Source of the DNA: Segatella copri
GTDB taxonomy: Bacteria; Bacteroidota; Bacteroidia; Bacteroidales; Bacteroidaceae
Length of the DNA: 64,000 nt
Direction of reading: 5' to 3'
Assembly (NCBI RefSeq): GCF_019249655.2
Contig: NZ_CP137557.1
Coordinates: 874,501 to 938,500, forward strand
Position 1 is the first letter of the stretch. Every line of letters starts with the position of its first letter. The translations under genes were made by a program, and so were the position numbers. The notes under the pieces are model-generated. The model was given only the letters and a program-made list of their open reading frames with translations, did no database searches and was not told the origin of the DNA. Shown piece by piece: positions 44,912 through 54,184 of this stretch.

Positions 44912-45579
44912 TATTTCAAATTTATAAAAAAGAGGTTCAACTTATTCGATGAATTTGTATGTGATAAGTCAGGGCAGTGTTTTTTAATTTGTGCTATGAC
45001 CTTTTCTTTTGCACTGCTTTTTTTTTCTTGAACATTAATTTCGTACGAGATAGCACCCATTAATAAATCTGTTAGCTGTAACAGAAGACTTTCTTCTGAA
45101 CGGATGCATTGTACTTTTTGGAATACTCCATACTTTACGTTTAGAATGTCCTGCAATTTTGTGACTTTTGTGTTTGACCATGTGTCTTTTATGTCAAGAT
45201 ATACATTATAATGATATTCCGAATCGACCTTATGGTTCAGTAACTGGTAATACATTTTGTAGTAAAAATCATCAAATGTCATTTGGTGTTCTTTACACAT
45301 AATCTTTTCCTTACGTACGGCTACTGTACGGAATTTTAAATCTGTATCAAAGAAGTAGTCTATAAGTTCTATATAAAAAGGAAGTTTTGAAGGAGATACA
45401 TTGGTCCACTTAATTTCAGCATAAAAATGATGCTTTTTCTTGAGTTCTTTTATGCGCTCGGAGTGTCTTTTTACTTGTGGATACGCACAACTGATGTTAC
45501 CTAGCAACATATATGTTTTGTGGTCATGTTCTAGGTGGCAACTCTCGTCACAATAAATGTTGAATGTCTTGTTTGCCAT
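44911..45579 (-). CDS. DUF3800-domain protein
   Basis: 222 residues. The start IYCDESCHLEHDHKTYMLLG and the region LLLQLTDLLMGAISYE match DUF3800 (PF12686), a family common in phages and accessory regions. Acidic residues in these motifs suggest an RNase H-like metal site, though activity is not established. The gene is AT-rich, overlaps the next gene by one base, and is divergent from the Wadjet operon. A -7 box TATTTTTG (45658-45665) lies upstream. The 301-base interval 45580-45880 holds this and the Wadjet promoter. Confidence 0.85.
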   Translation of the reverse strand: MANKTFNIYCDESCHLEHDHKTYMLLGNISCAYPQVKRHSERIKELKKKHHFYAEIKWTNVSPSKLPFYIELIDYFFDTDLKFRTVAVRKEKIMCKEHQMTFDDFYYKMYYQLLNHKVDSEYHYNVYLDIKDTWSNTKVTKLQDILNVKYGVFQKVQCIRSEESLLLQLTDLLMGAISYEINVQEKKSSAKEKVIAQIKKHCPDLSHTNSSNKLNLFFINLK

Positions 45580-45657
45580 TTTAATTTAATCTTTTTATAA
45601 GTTTATTATTATTTATGACTCATGATGACACACCTCTTCAATTGGTTATTGTCTTTG

Positions 45658-45665
45658 CAAAAATA
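45658..45665 (-). promoter_or_regulatory. -7 element of the DUF3800 cassette
   Basis: TATTTTTG on the minus strand, about 80 bases before ATG 45579; no clear -33. Confidence 0.5.
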
Positions 45666-45810
45666 GTGATTTTATTTGATTGTACTATATAAATAGCCCC
45701 AATTTTATACTTTTTTGGCTTATAAAGCTAAGAAAAGTAAAAACTCTCCTCTTTGCAATTGCATGTTTTTATCAAATTATCGTAATTCAGACAAAAAAGT
45801 GCTATGAAAA

Positions 45811-45842
45811 TTTGGCTGTTCTATAAAAAATAAGTAATTTAG
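45811..45842 (+). promoter_or_regulatory. Promoter of the Wadjet operon
   Basis: TTTG (45811-45814), 20 bases, TAATTTAG (45835-45842, last T of the TTTG box replaced by A) lies 39 bases before ATG 45881. Confidence 0.7.
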
Positions 45843-45880
45843 CACCGAAAAATAAAAATAGATATTTAAATGACAAACCA

Positions 45881-47080
45881 ATGGGTACTTTCCATTCTAT
45901 AGATGAATTGATTAAAACTCTTGACCGGGAAAAGGTTTTGCTGAAGGAGATGTTTGCCAAGCGACATTCCCTTCAGTTTCGTTATGACTATGCCTTGGAA
46001 ATGACCGAATACAAGGAGGAGCGCATCCGATATTTGATAGAAAATGGAGTGATTCGTGATACGGGCGACTGTCTGGAGATGGAAGACGTGTATCAGAAGT
46101 TCTTCGAGGATGTGCTGGAAGTGAACGAGGAAATCAATGTTTCTTCTGTGCGTGATTACATCTCTGTGTTGAATGAGAATATCGACTATTATCTCAAGGA
46201 AAATAACGATACCCGAAAATATAAGTATCTTAAGGAGGTGCGCCGGTGTCTGCAGACCATAGCTCTTGCCACCGTTCGAAATGTGTTGGATTTGAAGCGT
46301 AATATGGATAATACTTATAAGAATGAGCCTAATTACGAAATCAAGAAAACGAAACTCCAGCGACTGAGCGAGAAGTTGAAGAACATATCTCAGCTCATCA
46401 CCGAGAGCGAACGGGTGATAGATACCGATCAGCCCGTCTTCTTCTCCATGGCGATGGATGTGCAGATGAAAAACGTGGTGAATGATGTGCGCCTGCAGCT
46501 CAACGAGTCTTATCATAATCTGCTGGAGATAGAACGCCAGATTATCCAGTACCTCAATATGATAGATTATCAGAACCGCATCTTCGAAAAGGTGAAAAAA
46601 CTGAAATATCTGAAAGACCAGTTCCGCTGGGAAGAGGCTACGGATATAAGACAGGTTATTGCCACCCGGAATGCCGTTTGGATGGAACCGCAACCCAAGT
46701 ATTACATCAAGTTGTCGATAGATAATCTTCGCACATCCGATGAGGCTCTGCAATGCATCAGCATTCTTTCTGAAAATCTGAAAAAGAGGAAAGGCCGCCG
46801 GCTCGATTCTTTGGCAGAACCTATCCCCGATGATTATCTCAAAGGTAACAGGCAGAAGTTGGAGGCGGTGAATCTGCAGGAAATCTATAATGCCTTCTCG
46901 GCATCGAGTACCCATCTCTTTGCTTTCGTCATGAATTATCACTATGATAAGAAACAAAGCCGGGAAGATAAGCTCGTGTATTTTTGCCAGATAGCTTCGC
47001 AATATGTGGATAAGTTGAAGTTTACGGGTAATTATGCAGAATCGGATGGAGTAGAATATCCGATGATTCTCCCGAGATAA
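45881..47080 (+). CDS. jetA: Wadjet subunit JetA-like (kleisin, MksF-like)
   Basis: 399 residues, mostly helical. The first 80 residues form winged-helix-like sequence (KEERIRYLIENGVIRDTG), and long helices rich in Leu/Lys follow. Position, size and order before a KITE-like and an SMC-like gene identify it as the kleisin of a JetABCD/MksFEBG system; sequence alone would not. It bridges the SMC heads. It is followed by the next gene after 71 bases. Assignment is by operon context. Confidence 0.82.
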   Translation: MGTFHSIDELIKTLDREKVLLKEMFAKRHSLQFRYDYALEMTEYKEERIRYLIENGVIRDTGDCLEMEDVYQKFFEDVLEVNEEINVSSVRDYISVLNENIDYYLKENNDTRKYKYLKEVRRCLQTIALATVRNVLDLKRNMDNTYKNEPNYEIKKTKLQRLSEKLKNISQLITESERVIDTDQPVFFSMAMDVQMKNVVNDVRLQLNESYHNLLEIERQIIQYLNMIDYQNRIFEKVKKLKYLKDQFRWEEATDIRQVIATRNAVWMEPQPKYYIKLSIDNLRTSDEALQCISILSENLKKRKGRRLDSLAEPIPDDYLKGNRQKLEAVNLQEIYNAFSASSTHLFAFVMNYHYDKKQSREDKLVYFCQIASQYVDKLKFTGNYAESDGVEYPMILPR

Positions 47081-47151
47081 TGATACGATTCTCCCGAGAT
47101 AAGAATGCTTTCTTTCCAGATAAAATCTGGATAAAATAAGACGACAGAACA

Positions 47152-47766
47152 ATGAATAAATTGAATTATACAGAAGAAATCTTTAATATCCTGAGCAGGG
47201 GTGGATTCATATCCAACAACAGTGTTCAGGCAAAAATCAAGCGGTATTATGATGCCATAGAAGACTATCAGTCAGAATATGATGAGTACTACCAGGGCAT
47301 CGGATTCCATCTGGAAGCAGGCGATGGCTACTTCTTTTTTACCCGTAAGGAAACCAAGGTGGATTTGCAGCGTAAATTAGAGGCGGTGAGCAAATGGATA
47401 GATTATCTCACCTTTCTGAAGACTTACAATTCAGCCTTCGGAGCCGGTTTGGTATTCTCTGCGGCGGATATCGTGGTGAGAATCAATTGTGATATGGAAC
47501 TGAAGGAATTGGCCGGAAAACTCTTCAGCGAGAAAAAATCGTATGATGAAATAGTGGAAAAACTGATTAGCGAATTGGAGAGAATGGGATTCGTTGAGCA
47601 GCAGGATGAAGTGGAGAAAAACTGGAAGGTATTGACTTCATTCCATTATATCGAGGAGTTGATAGATTGCATATCTATTACCGATGATACTGATAATACC
47701 GATGATGCCGAACATACCGGAGAAAAAGATAAAGAAACGGATAAGGAAAAGGAGGAACAGCCATGA
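47152..47766 (+). CDS. jetB: Wadjet subunit JetB-like (KITE protein, MksE-like)
   Basis: 204 residues. The winged-helix start NYTEEIFNILSRGGFISNNS and EERM-type helices fit MksE/JetB (DUF4194-like). A very acidic tail (DDTDNTDDAEHTGEKDKE) is added at the C-terminus. It dimerises on the kleisin. The stop overlaps the JetC start by four bases (ATGA), so translation is probably coupled. Confidence 0.82.
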   Translation: MNKLNYTEEIFNILSRGGFISNNSVQAKIKRYYDAIEDYQSEYDEYYQGIGFHLEAGDGYFFFTRKETKVDLQRKLEAVSKWIDYLTFLKTYNSAFGAGLVFSAADIVVRINCDMELKELAGKLFSEKKSYDEIVEKLISELERMGFVEQQDEVEKNWKVLTSFHYIEELIDCISITDDTDNTDDAEHTGEKDKETDKEKEEQP

Positions 47767-50700
47767 GATATCTGAATAAAATCATATTTCTGAATAGTGC
47801 CCATATCCCATACGCCGAGGTGAAGCTCGATGGAAATGTTCATTTCATCGGCACTCAGGGTGTGGGCAAGAGTACCTTGCTCCGTGCGCTGCTGTTTTTC
47901 TATAATGCAGATAAGTTGCGCCTGGGCATCCCGAAGGAGAAGAAATCGTTTGATGCCTTTTATTTTCCTTATCCCAATTCATACATTGTCTATGAGGTGA
48001 TGCGTGAGAATGGGGCCTACTGTGTGCTTGCCTTGAAGAATCAGGGACGAGTGATGTTCCGTTTCATCGATGCCCCGTTTGATAGCAAATGGTTTATCGA
48101 TGAGCGTAAGCTGGTGTATGGCGAGTGGAGCCAGATACGTGAGCAGGTGGGTAAGAAACATTATATATCTTCGCTGGTAAGCAGTTATGAGATGTATCGT
48201 GACATCATCTTCGGCAACAATCGTCGCCTGGAACTTCAGCCTTTTCGCAAGTATGCCATTGTAGAGAGTGCCAAGTACCAGAATATCCCCCGCACTATCC
48301 AGAATGTCTTCCTCAATACCAAGTTGGATGCCGATTTCATCAAGAATACCATCATCCGCTCGATGAGTGATGAGGATAACAGCATTGACCTTAACTTTTA
48401 TCGTGAACAGATCAAGGAGTTTGAACAGGAGTATAAGGATGTGAGCCTCTGGACGAAGAAAGAGAAGAATGGCGAAGTGCTGATTCGCCGCATAGCCGAT
48501 AAGGTGATAGATGCGTATCGCACCTTGCTGAACAATCGCCGCCTGATTGGCGAGGGGCGCAGGGAACTCAATTATGCAGAGCGTATGGCACAGGAACTCC
48601 TGCCGCAATATCGTCTTGATATCCAGGAAAGTGAAGCGGAATGCAACCGGGTAAGTCGCCTGATAGGTGAGGAACAGGAAAAATATGGAAAGGAGCGTGA
48701 TAAACTCTCCCGTGAATTGGGCGTACTCGATGCGCAGCTAAAGAAAACTGCCGCCAAGCGCAAGCATTATGAGGAAATTCATATAGAAGATATCTTGCAG
48801 CGAGTTGAGCAGGAAACCATCATAGAAGATGAGCGCAGGCGACAGGAAGTGATGAAGGCAGAACTGGAGAAATCCTATCAGAACGTGGTGGATAAGTATA
48901 AGGCTCTGCTCGAACAGCTGGATATGGATTTGCATGCTTTCAGAAACAGCAAGACCGCCTTGCTCAATGAACATCAGGCAGCCTTGATGACCCAGAAGGA
49001 AGTTCTGATGCAGGAATGGAGAAAGGCTGAAACGGAAACCCGAGAGGTGTTTCAGAAGAAGATTTCTGCTGTGGATGAGATGATGGCGCAACTGGTGCAT
49101 GAGGAAACTGCCTTGAAGATTCAGAAGGCAAAGGTGGCTCACGAGAATCCTTTTGCCCGGGAGATGGAGACAAACGAACAGGAGATTGCCGAATTTACAG
49201 CCAGACAATTTCAGGTGGAAACCGAGATAAAGGAAGTGGAACTGCGCATTGAAACCTTGCGTCAGGAAGCCGAGAAGGAATTGGAGATAGCAGAACTGAA
49301 ATACCAGGCTTCGCTCGATGAACCCAAGAAGCAGAAAGCGGATGTTGAGGCTGAAATCAGAAAAATTCAGAATCTCTTGGAGAAAAGCAAAGGCTCGTTT
49401 TCCGAATGGCTCGACCAGAACAGAAAGGGATGGCAGGAGAATATCGGAAAAGTGGTAGATGAGGAGGCGATACTATATAATAATGTATTGAATCCGCAAT
49501 TGGTTGCCGATTCTTCGTCATCATTATCTTCTTCATCTTCATCATCAACCTCTGCTTCTCTCTATGGCGTAAGCATCAATCTGGCAGCTGTAGAGCGAAA
49601 ATTCAGAACTCCCAAGGAATTGAAGGAGCAACTCGCAGAAAAAGAACAGCTTCGTGCAGACATCATCAAGCTGCTGAATGATTTACAGAACCAGCATGAG
49701 GAGGACAATAAAAACTTGAAGGGGAAATATCAGCTTCAGATAAGAAAGCTGAATGAATCGCTTTATGCTAAAAAGGCAGAAATACAACTGTTGCCTCAGA
49801 CGGAAAAGAAGCTCAAGATGCAATTGCTGGAATTGAAAAACCGTTTGGAGAAATGGCGCAGCCAGCAACTGTCTGAATTGGAAGATAAGCAGAATGCGCT
49901 GGTTGCCGATAAGGTGAAAAAGGAAGAACTGAAGCGCCAGCTGGAGACGGATTTGCAGCGCAAACTGAAAGCGCATCAGGTGGAATACAACCGGCAGGTT
50001 AAGGTGGAAACTCAGAAATATGAAGTCTTTGCCCAGGATATTCGTACCCAGATAGAAGATAAGCAGAACCAGATGGATGCCCGCAGACAGGAAATCATGA
50101 AAGCACAGCACGATGAACTTCATGGCAAGGGTATGGATACCCAGGCTTTGGATGCTTACAACAAGCGCATAGCAGAACTGGATGCTGAATTGGCGTTTAT
50201 CAGGAAGAATCGTGATGTGGTGGCGGTTTACCGAAACGACAAGATAGAACTCTTTGACCAGGAATCTTCCGTAAGACAGGAACGGAAAAACAAGGCTGAG
50301 GCTTTGATGACGATTGAAGATAAATTCAGGCAGCGCAGTGAACGACTCAAACTGCAATTGTCTGTGGCACAGGAAAAACTGGCTAAGCAGCAGGCTGATT
50401 TAAGAAAGCTGGAGGCGGGCTTGAATGCAGTAAAGAACTTCCGGAACGATGCAACCTTGTGCCCGTTGGGTAGTAGTGAGGTTGGGGAGAAAATCACCAC
50501 CAAAGATTGTCTTGCCATCGTAGAAGAGCTGAAGCGCCTGATTTATGAGGACAGCCGTACGCTCGACAACTTCAAGAAGCAATCTCAGCAGTTCCTGGGG
50601 ATGTTTTCTGCTCACAACACCTTCCATTTCAATGTAAGTCCGGTAACAGAAGAGGAGTTCATCGCCTTCGCATCCAATCTCTGCGAGTTTGTGGATAATG

Positions 50701-51458
50701 ATAAAATCTCGGAATATCAGAAGCGCATCAGTGGAAGATATACCGACATCATCTTCCGAATCTCCAAGGAGGTGGGTGATCTTACCCGAAGGGAAGGCGA
50801 CATCGGCAAGACCATCAACGATATCAACCACGATTTCGAGGAGCGGAATTTCGCAGGTGTTATTAGGGAAATCGCCTTGCGCCCGCTGAAGAGCAACGAC
50901 CAGCTGATGATCCTCCTTTTGCGTATCAGAGATTTTGCGGAAGAGAACCAGTTCAATATGGGAGAGATGGATCTCTTTGCCACCGAGTCACGCCAGGATG
51001 TGAATGCCAAGGCGGTGAAATATCTTCTTGCTTTCATGAAGGGGCTTCTGGATGAGCCTAACCGCAAGCAATTGCAGGTGGCAGATACCTTTAAGTTGGA
51101 GTTCCGCATCAAGGAAAATGATAATGATACGGGATGGGTAGAGAAGATAGCGAACGTGGGATCTGATGGCACCGACATTCTTGTAAAGGCGATGGTTAAC
51201 ATCATGCTCATCAACGTGTTTAAGGAGAAGGCATCGAAGAAATCGGGCGATTTCAAGATTCATTGCATGATGGACGAGATAGGCAAGTTGCATCCTAACA
51301 ATGTGAAGGGAATCCTCGACTTTGCCAATCGCCGCAACATCCTGCTGGTAAACAGTTCGCCAACTACCTATAATGTGGAGGATTACAAATACACCTATCT
51401 GCTCAGCAAAGACAATAGGGCAAATACAAAGGTAACTCAATTAATCAAGAGATTATAA
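47763..51458 (+). CDS. jetC: Wadjet subunit JetC-like (SMC ATPase, MksB-like)
   Basis: 1231 residues. Walker A GTQGVGKST is at 30-38, the signature GSDGTD at about 1133-1138, and Walker B HCMMDEIGKL with Asp1171 and Glu1172. Between the heads lie two long coiled coils (roughly 240-580 and 610-960). A poly-Ser linker (about 583-600) interrupts the coiled coil region. It extrudes DNA loops with JetA and JetB. The gene overlaps jetB and is followed by jetD after 64 bases. Confidence 0.93.
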   Translation: MRYLNKIIFLNSAHIPYAEVKLDGNVHFIGTQGVGKSTLLRALLFFYNADKLRLGIPKEKKSFDAFYFPYPNSYIVYEVMRENGAYCVLALKNQGRVMFRFIDAPFDSKWFIDERKLVYGEWSQIREQVGKKHYISSLVSSYEMYRDIIFGNNRRLELQPFRKYAIVESAKYQNIPRTIQNVFLNTKLDADFIKNTIIRSMSDEDNSIDLNFYREQIKEFEQEYKDVSLWTKKEKNGEVLIRRIADKVIDAYRTLLNNRRLIGEGRRELNYAERMAQELLPQYRLDIQESEAECNRVSRLIGEEQEKYGKERDKLSRELGVLDAQLKKTAAKRKHYEEIHIEDILQRVEQETIIEDERRRQEVMKAELEKSYQNVVDKYKALLEQLDMDLHAFRNSKTALLNEHQAALMTQKEVLMQEWRKAETETREVFQKKISAVDEMMAQLVHEETALKIQKAKVAHENPFAREMETNEQEIAEFTARQFQVETEIKEVELRIETLRQEAEKELEIAELKYQASLDEPKKQKADVEAEIRKIQNLLEKSKGSFSEWLDQNRKGWQENIGKVVDEEAILYNNVLNPQLVADSSSSLSSSSSSSTSASLYGVSINLAAVERKFRTPKELKEQLAEKEQLRADIIKLLNDLQNQHEEDNKNLKGKYQLQIRKLNESLYAKKAEIQLLPQTEKKLKMQLLELKNRLEKWRSQQLSELEDKQNALVADKVKKEELKRQLETDLQRKLKAHQVEYNRQVKVETQKYEVFAQDIRTQIEDKQNQMDARRQEIMKAQHDELHGKGMDTQALDAYNKRIAELDAELAFIRKNRDVVAVYRNDKIELFDQESSVRQERKNKAEALMTIEDKFRQRSERLKLQLSVAQEKLAKQQADLRKLEAGLNAVKNFRNDATLCPLGSSEVGEKITTKDCLAIVEELKRLIYEDSRTLDNFKKQSQQFLGMFSAHNTFHFNVSPVTEEEFIAFASNLCEFVDNDKISEYQKRISGRYTDIIFRISKEVGDLTRREGDIGKTINDINHDFEERNFAGVIREIALRPLKSNDQLMILLLRIRDFAEENQFNMGEMDLFATESRQDVNAKAVKYLLAFMKGLLDEPNRKQLQVADTFKLEFRIKENDNDTGWVEKIANVGSDGTDILVKAMVNIMLINVFKEKASKKSGDFKIHCMMDEIGKLHPNNVKGILDFANRRNILLVNSSPTTYNVEDYKYTYLLSKDNRANTKVTQLIKRL

Positions 51459-51522
51459 AACCTCTCGTGTATGGAAATATCGGCTGATATGATATACTGG
51501 ATAAAATGAAATACTGGATGAT

Positions 51523-52392
51523 ATGGAAAAGTTAGGATTGGGCGATGCCCGACAGATATTGGCAATGTTGAAGGGTGAGGAGATAGCTTCGTCGAAGCTG
51601 TCTCCTCGCCTCACGGCTTTGCTGAGGCAGGAAGGGCTCCTGATGTTGAAGAACAATGGCAGTAGATGCAAATATCGCATAGCCGAGGCCATGCGAGAGA
51701 GTTGCCGTACCTTATTGGTTCAGGATTTTGGCTTGAAATGTTCTTTAGAAGAATGGATTTCCGCTTCTTCCTCTATGCAGACGAGGGCTGATATGGTTAG
51801 GATGGTGGGTGATTCAAAGGCTAAGAAGGTGAATACATTTCGTGGTTTTCTGGTAGATTGCTATGTTCAGATAGATGCTATGCTTGATGGAAAGCCATTC
51901 ATACTTCATCCGATGGAGGGCAGTTCCGTTTTCATCAATCAGCCGGATCGTTTCGAGATACCGGAAGACGTGATAGTTGTGGGTATAGAGAATGCTGAGA
52001 ATTTCATGCAGATTCGGTTGCAGCGTTGGCTTTTCGATGCCCTGTTTCCTGGCAGGCAACTCCTGTTTGTCTGCCGTTATCCACAGGAAAACCTGGAGCA
52101 TCTCAGGTCATGGCTTCTCCGCATTCCCAATCATTACATTCATTTCGGCGATTTTGATTTGGCTGGAGTTCATATCTATCTTTCAGAGTTTTATGCCTAT
52201 CTGGGTAATCGGTCTTCCTTCCTGGTGCCATCTGATATCGAGGAAAGATTGGCCGAAGGCAATGCCGCACTTTACAATCAGCAATATGCCAGATTCAGGA
52301 ATATGGCAGTAACGGATGTCCGCCTTCAGCCGTTAGTCAATATGATTCATCATTATCGTAGGGGATATGAGCAGGAGGGGTATATAAGATGA
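51523..52392 (+). CDS. jetD: Wadjet subunit JetD-like (TOPRIM nuclease, short form)
   Basis: 289 residues. The C-terminal half has the TOPRIM motifs IENAENF (155-161) with the catalytic Glu and GDFDLAG (209-215) with the metal Asp residues, and ends in YEQEGYIR, where JetD proteins usually have an EQE motif. The N-terminal half is winged-helix-like (SSKLSPRLTALLRQEGLL) and shorter than the usual JetD (about 380-400 residues). I recall a DUF7281 label for this type but cannot check it. It would cut the circular plasmid DNA handled by JetABC. Confidence 0.85.
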   Translation: MEKLGLGDARQILAMLKGEEIASSKLSPRLTALLRQEGLLMLKNNGSRCKYRIAEAMRESCRTLLVQDFGLKCSLEEWISASSSMQTRADMVRMVGDSKAKKVNTFRGFLVDCYVQIDAMLDGKPFILHPMEGSSVFINQPDRFEIPEDVIVVGIENAENFMQIRLQRWLFDALFPGRQLLFVCRYPQENLEHLRSWLLRIPNHYIHFGDFDLAGVHIYLSEFYAYLGNRSSFLVPSDIEERLAEGNAALYNQQYARFRNMAVTDVRLQPLVNMIHHYRRGYEQEGYIR

Positions 52393-52450
52393 TAGGGATA
52401 TGATTCCTGATGGAGATTATTTCTGATGAAAAAAACGCCGCATCACCAAA

Positions 52451-53116
52451 TTATTTCGTTTTTATCACCTGATACATCATGTGGTAGGCGTATATATAAG
52501 CCGATGTCGTTGTTATCATACTGATGAGATTCATGCAGGTGAAGGCTGCCTGCTGGGTGTTACCTGCCAGATAAAACACTGCAACTGGGAGTATATTCGA
52601 GCACATCAGCCATACCATGAAAACCAGGATAAGGGCTATGCCCAGTTTGCGCATGTTACCTCTGTGCTTGCTGTACAGATGGCAGCCGGCTATCAGGGAA
52701 GCGATGACGGAAATCAATCCCATAGTGCTTTGTATCCAGGTGAGAATCGTTGCCGTGGGGGTTATCTGTCCGTCCTGCATCATCGTTACGAGATGAAGAT
52801 TGAAGCATTGGCCCAGGATGAATGAGAGCACATAGTAAAGTACCATCAACTCGCTGCAGCGTCGTAGCAATTTTACGCCTGCCGGTAGCGTGTAGCGGAA
52901 TATTCCCCATAAAGCTATAGGGGCGAGCTGCAAGACCAGTTGCTTGATGGTAACCAGGATGGGACTTAATGGAATCAGGATGGGACTTGTTCTGAAGGAT
53001 AAGCCCGCTTGTCTGCAAACAGAAAATGCCAGCGAAAACAATGCAAAAATGCAATATGCATACATGGCATATTGTGCAATGCGATTTATATCTATAGAAT
53101 AACTTTTTCTTTCCAT
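52451..53116 (-). CDS. Multi-pass membrane protein of unknown function
   Basis: 221 residues with about six or seven predicted membrane helices (for example YAYCIFALFSLAFSV, IVTIKQLVLQLAPIALWG-like, LMVLYYVLSFILGQ, LISVIASLIAGC, ALILVFMVWLM). No known motif. It lies on the strand opposite to the Wadjet operon, convergent with jetD, behind a -7 box TATCTTTG (53168-53175). A role in the Wadjet island is not supported. Confidence 0.72.
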   Translation of the reverse strand: MERKSYSIDINRIAQYAMYAYCIFALFSLAFSVCRQAGLSFRTSPILIPLSPILVTIKQLVLQLAPIALWGIFRYTLPAGVKLLRRCSELMVLYYVLSFILGQCFNLHLVTMMQDGQITPTATILTWIQSTMGLISVIASLIAGCHLYSKHRGNMRKLGIALILVFMVWLMCSNILPVAVFYLAGNTQQAAFTCMNLISMITTTSAYIYAYHMMYQVIKTK

Positions 53117-53167
53117 AATTCTACGTTTGATGATTTTATAAACAGCTTATCTTGCATAAAGCCACTG

Positions 53168-53175
53168 CAAAGATA
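53168..53175 (-). promoter_or_regulatory. -7 element of the membrane-protein gene
   Basis: TATCTTTG on the minus strand; TTTG lies about 22 bases upstream. Start near 53160. Confidence 0.6.
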
Positions 53176-53291
53176 CGAAGTTTTTGGGAAATTCTAGCAA
53201 AATAGGTGGAAAATGTTTGGCTATGATATATACTTGTTAAAAGAATGGCGGAGAGACCGATAAAAACTCTTAAAAATCATAACGTATCTTC

Positions 53292-53320
53292 TTGAATACA
53301 AGTATTTGTTGCTATCTTTG
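53292..53320 (+). promoter_or_regulatory. Promoter of the nitroreductase-like lipoprotein
   Basis: TTG (53292-53294), 18 bases, TATCTTTG (53313-53320). It lies about 83 bases before ATG 53403. Confidence 0.65.
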
Positions 53321-53325
53321 CACGG

Positions 53326-53387
53326 TATATACTAATAACGCTACGTGGATAAATACTAATAGCGTTACATGGGTATATACTAATAGG
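53326..53387 (+). repeat. Tandem 24-base repeats in the leader
   Basis: TACTAATA recurs at 53330-53337, 53354-53361 and 53378-53385; the unit of about 24 bases (TATATACTAATAACGCTACG type) is repeated two and a half times downstream of the predicted start. Confidence 0.82.
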
Positions 53388-53402
53388 AATATAAGTTTAA
53401 TC

Positions 53403-54044
53403 ATGAGTAATATGAAGAAGTTTTTTTTAGGATTGGCAGCAGCACTGATGTTGACTGCCTGCAACGAGAACAGACAGCCGGAGGCAACGACCAGCGTTGA
53501 CTCTGCAAGTGTGGTAACCGATTTGATGATGGGTCGCAGAAGCATCCGTGCTTACAAGGATTCCGTCATCAGCCGCGATACCCTGAACGAGATTCTGAAA
53601 TGCGGCATCCATGCGCCAAACGGGCAGAACCTGCAGTCGTACGAAATCAGAGTGATAGATTCTCCAGCACTCATCGATTCGATAACCCAAGCCGTGGTAA
53701 AGGATAATCCTAAGATAGCAGAGCGCAAGGGCTTCAAGAACATCTTCGTGAATGCTCCATGCGTGGTTTGCATTGCCTACGATACTACTTATGATATGGC
53801 GCAGATTGATTGCGGTTTGCTTGGCGAGAACATCATTCTTGCAGCATGGGCAAAGGGCATCGGCTCCTGCTGCCTGGGCAGTTCTGCCCGTTGGATATTG
53901 GATTCTCCGTCAGCCAAGCCTTATCTCGACCGCATGGCATTCTCCAAGAATTACAAGCTACTCTACTGCATCGCCCTGGGATATCCTGACGAATCGCCGG
54001 AGGCAAAGCCAAGACGCCAGGACATGATTAAGTTCATGGATTAA
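53403..54044 (+). CDS. Nitroreductase-family lipoprotein
   Basis: 213 residues. Lipobox LTAC (Cys20 from ATG 53403) follows a signal peptide. The nitroreductase fold shows GRRSIRAYKDSVISR, CGIHAPNGQNLQSYEIRV and WAKGIGSCCLGSSARW as FMN-contact regions. It would reduce a nitro or quinone substrate at the cell envelope; a lipoprotein nitroreductase is unusual but occurs in Bacteroidota. I use ATG 53403: the longer frame from 53292 would run through the repeats and the promoter. Confidence 0.85.
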   Translation: MSNMKKFFLGLAAALMLTACNENRQPEATTSVDSASVVTDLMMGRRSIRAYKDSVISRDTLNEILKCGIHAPNGQNLQSYEIRVIDSPALIDSITQAVVKDNPKIAERKGFKNIFVNAPCVVCIAYDTTYDMAQIDCGLLGENIILAAWAKGIGSCCLGSSARWILDSPSAKPYLDRMAFSKNYKLLYCIALGYPDESPEAKPRRQDMIKFMD

Positions 54045-54055
54045 GACAGATGAAG

Positions 54056-54086
54056 GTTGATGTCCTGTTTCAGGACATCAACGTTT
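54056..54086 (+). terminator. Terminator of the nitroreductase-like gene
   Basis: GTTGATGTCCTG (54056-54067) and CAGGACATCAAC (54071-54082) with a three-base loop are followed by GTTTCCCT. The T-run is weak. Confidence 0.6.
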
Positions 54087-54102
54087 CCCTCCATAACCCA
54101 AC

Positions 54103-54136
54103 AAAAAAAGCATGGCGCAAATCACTGCGCCATGCT
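54103..54136 (-). terminator. Terminator of the beta-helix lipoprotein gene
   Basis: AGCATGGCGCA and TGCGCCATGCT (54109-54119 and 54126-54136) form an 11-base stem; on the minus strand a T7-run follows (54103-54109). Confidence 0.82.
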
Positions 54137-54184
54137 CCAATAAAAGAAAACCTTATAGTCAAAATAGAAATTAGCTATTCTTCT

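Noticed and set aside
45866..47152. Minus-strand frame of 428 codons opposite jetA
   Set aside because: jetA has a promoter, an ATG and operon context. The antisense frame is Ile/His-rich and has no recognised domain.
53292..53402. Longer start for the nitroreductase-like lipoprotein
   Set aside because: It would put the promoter and tandem repeats inside the gene and hide the lipobox.
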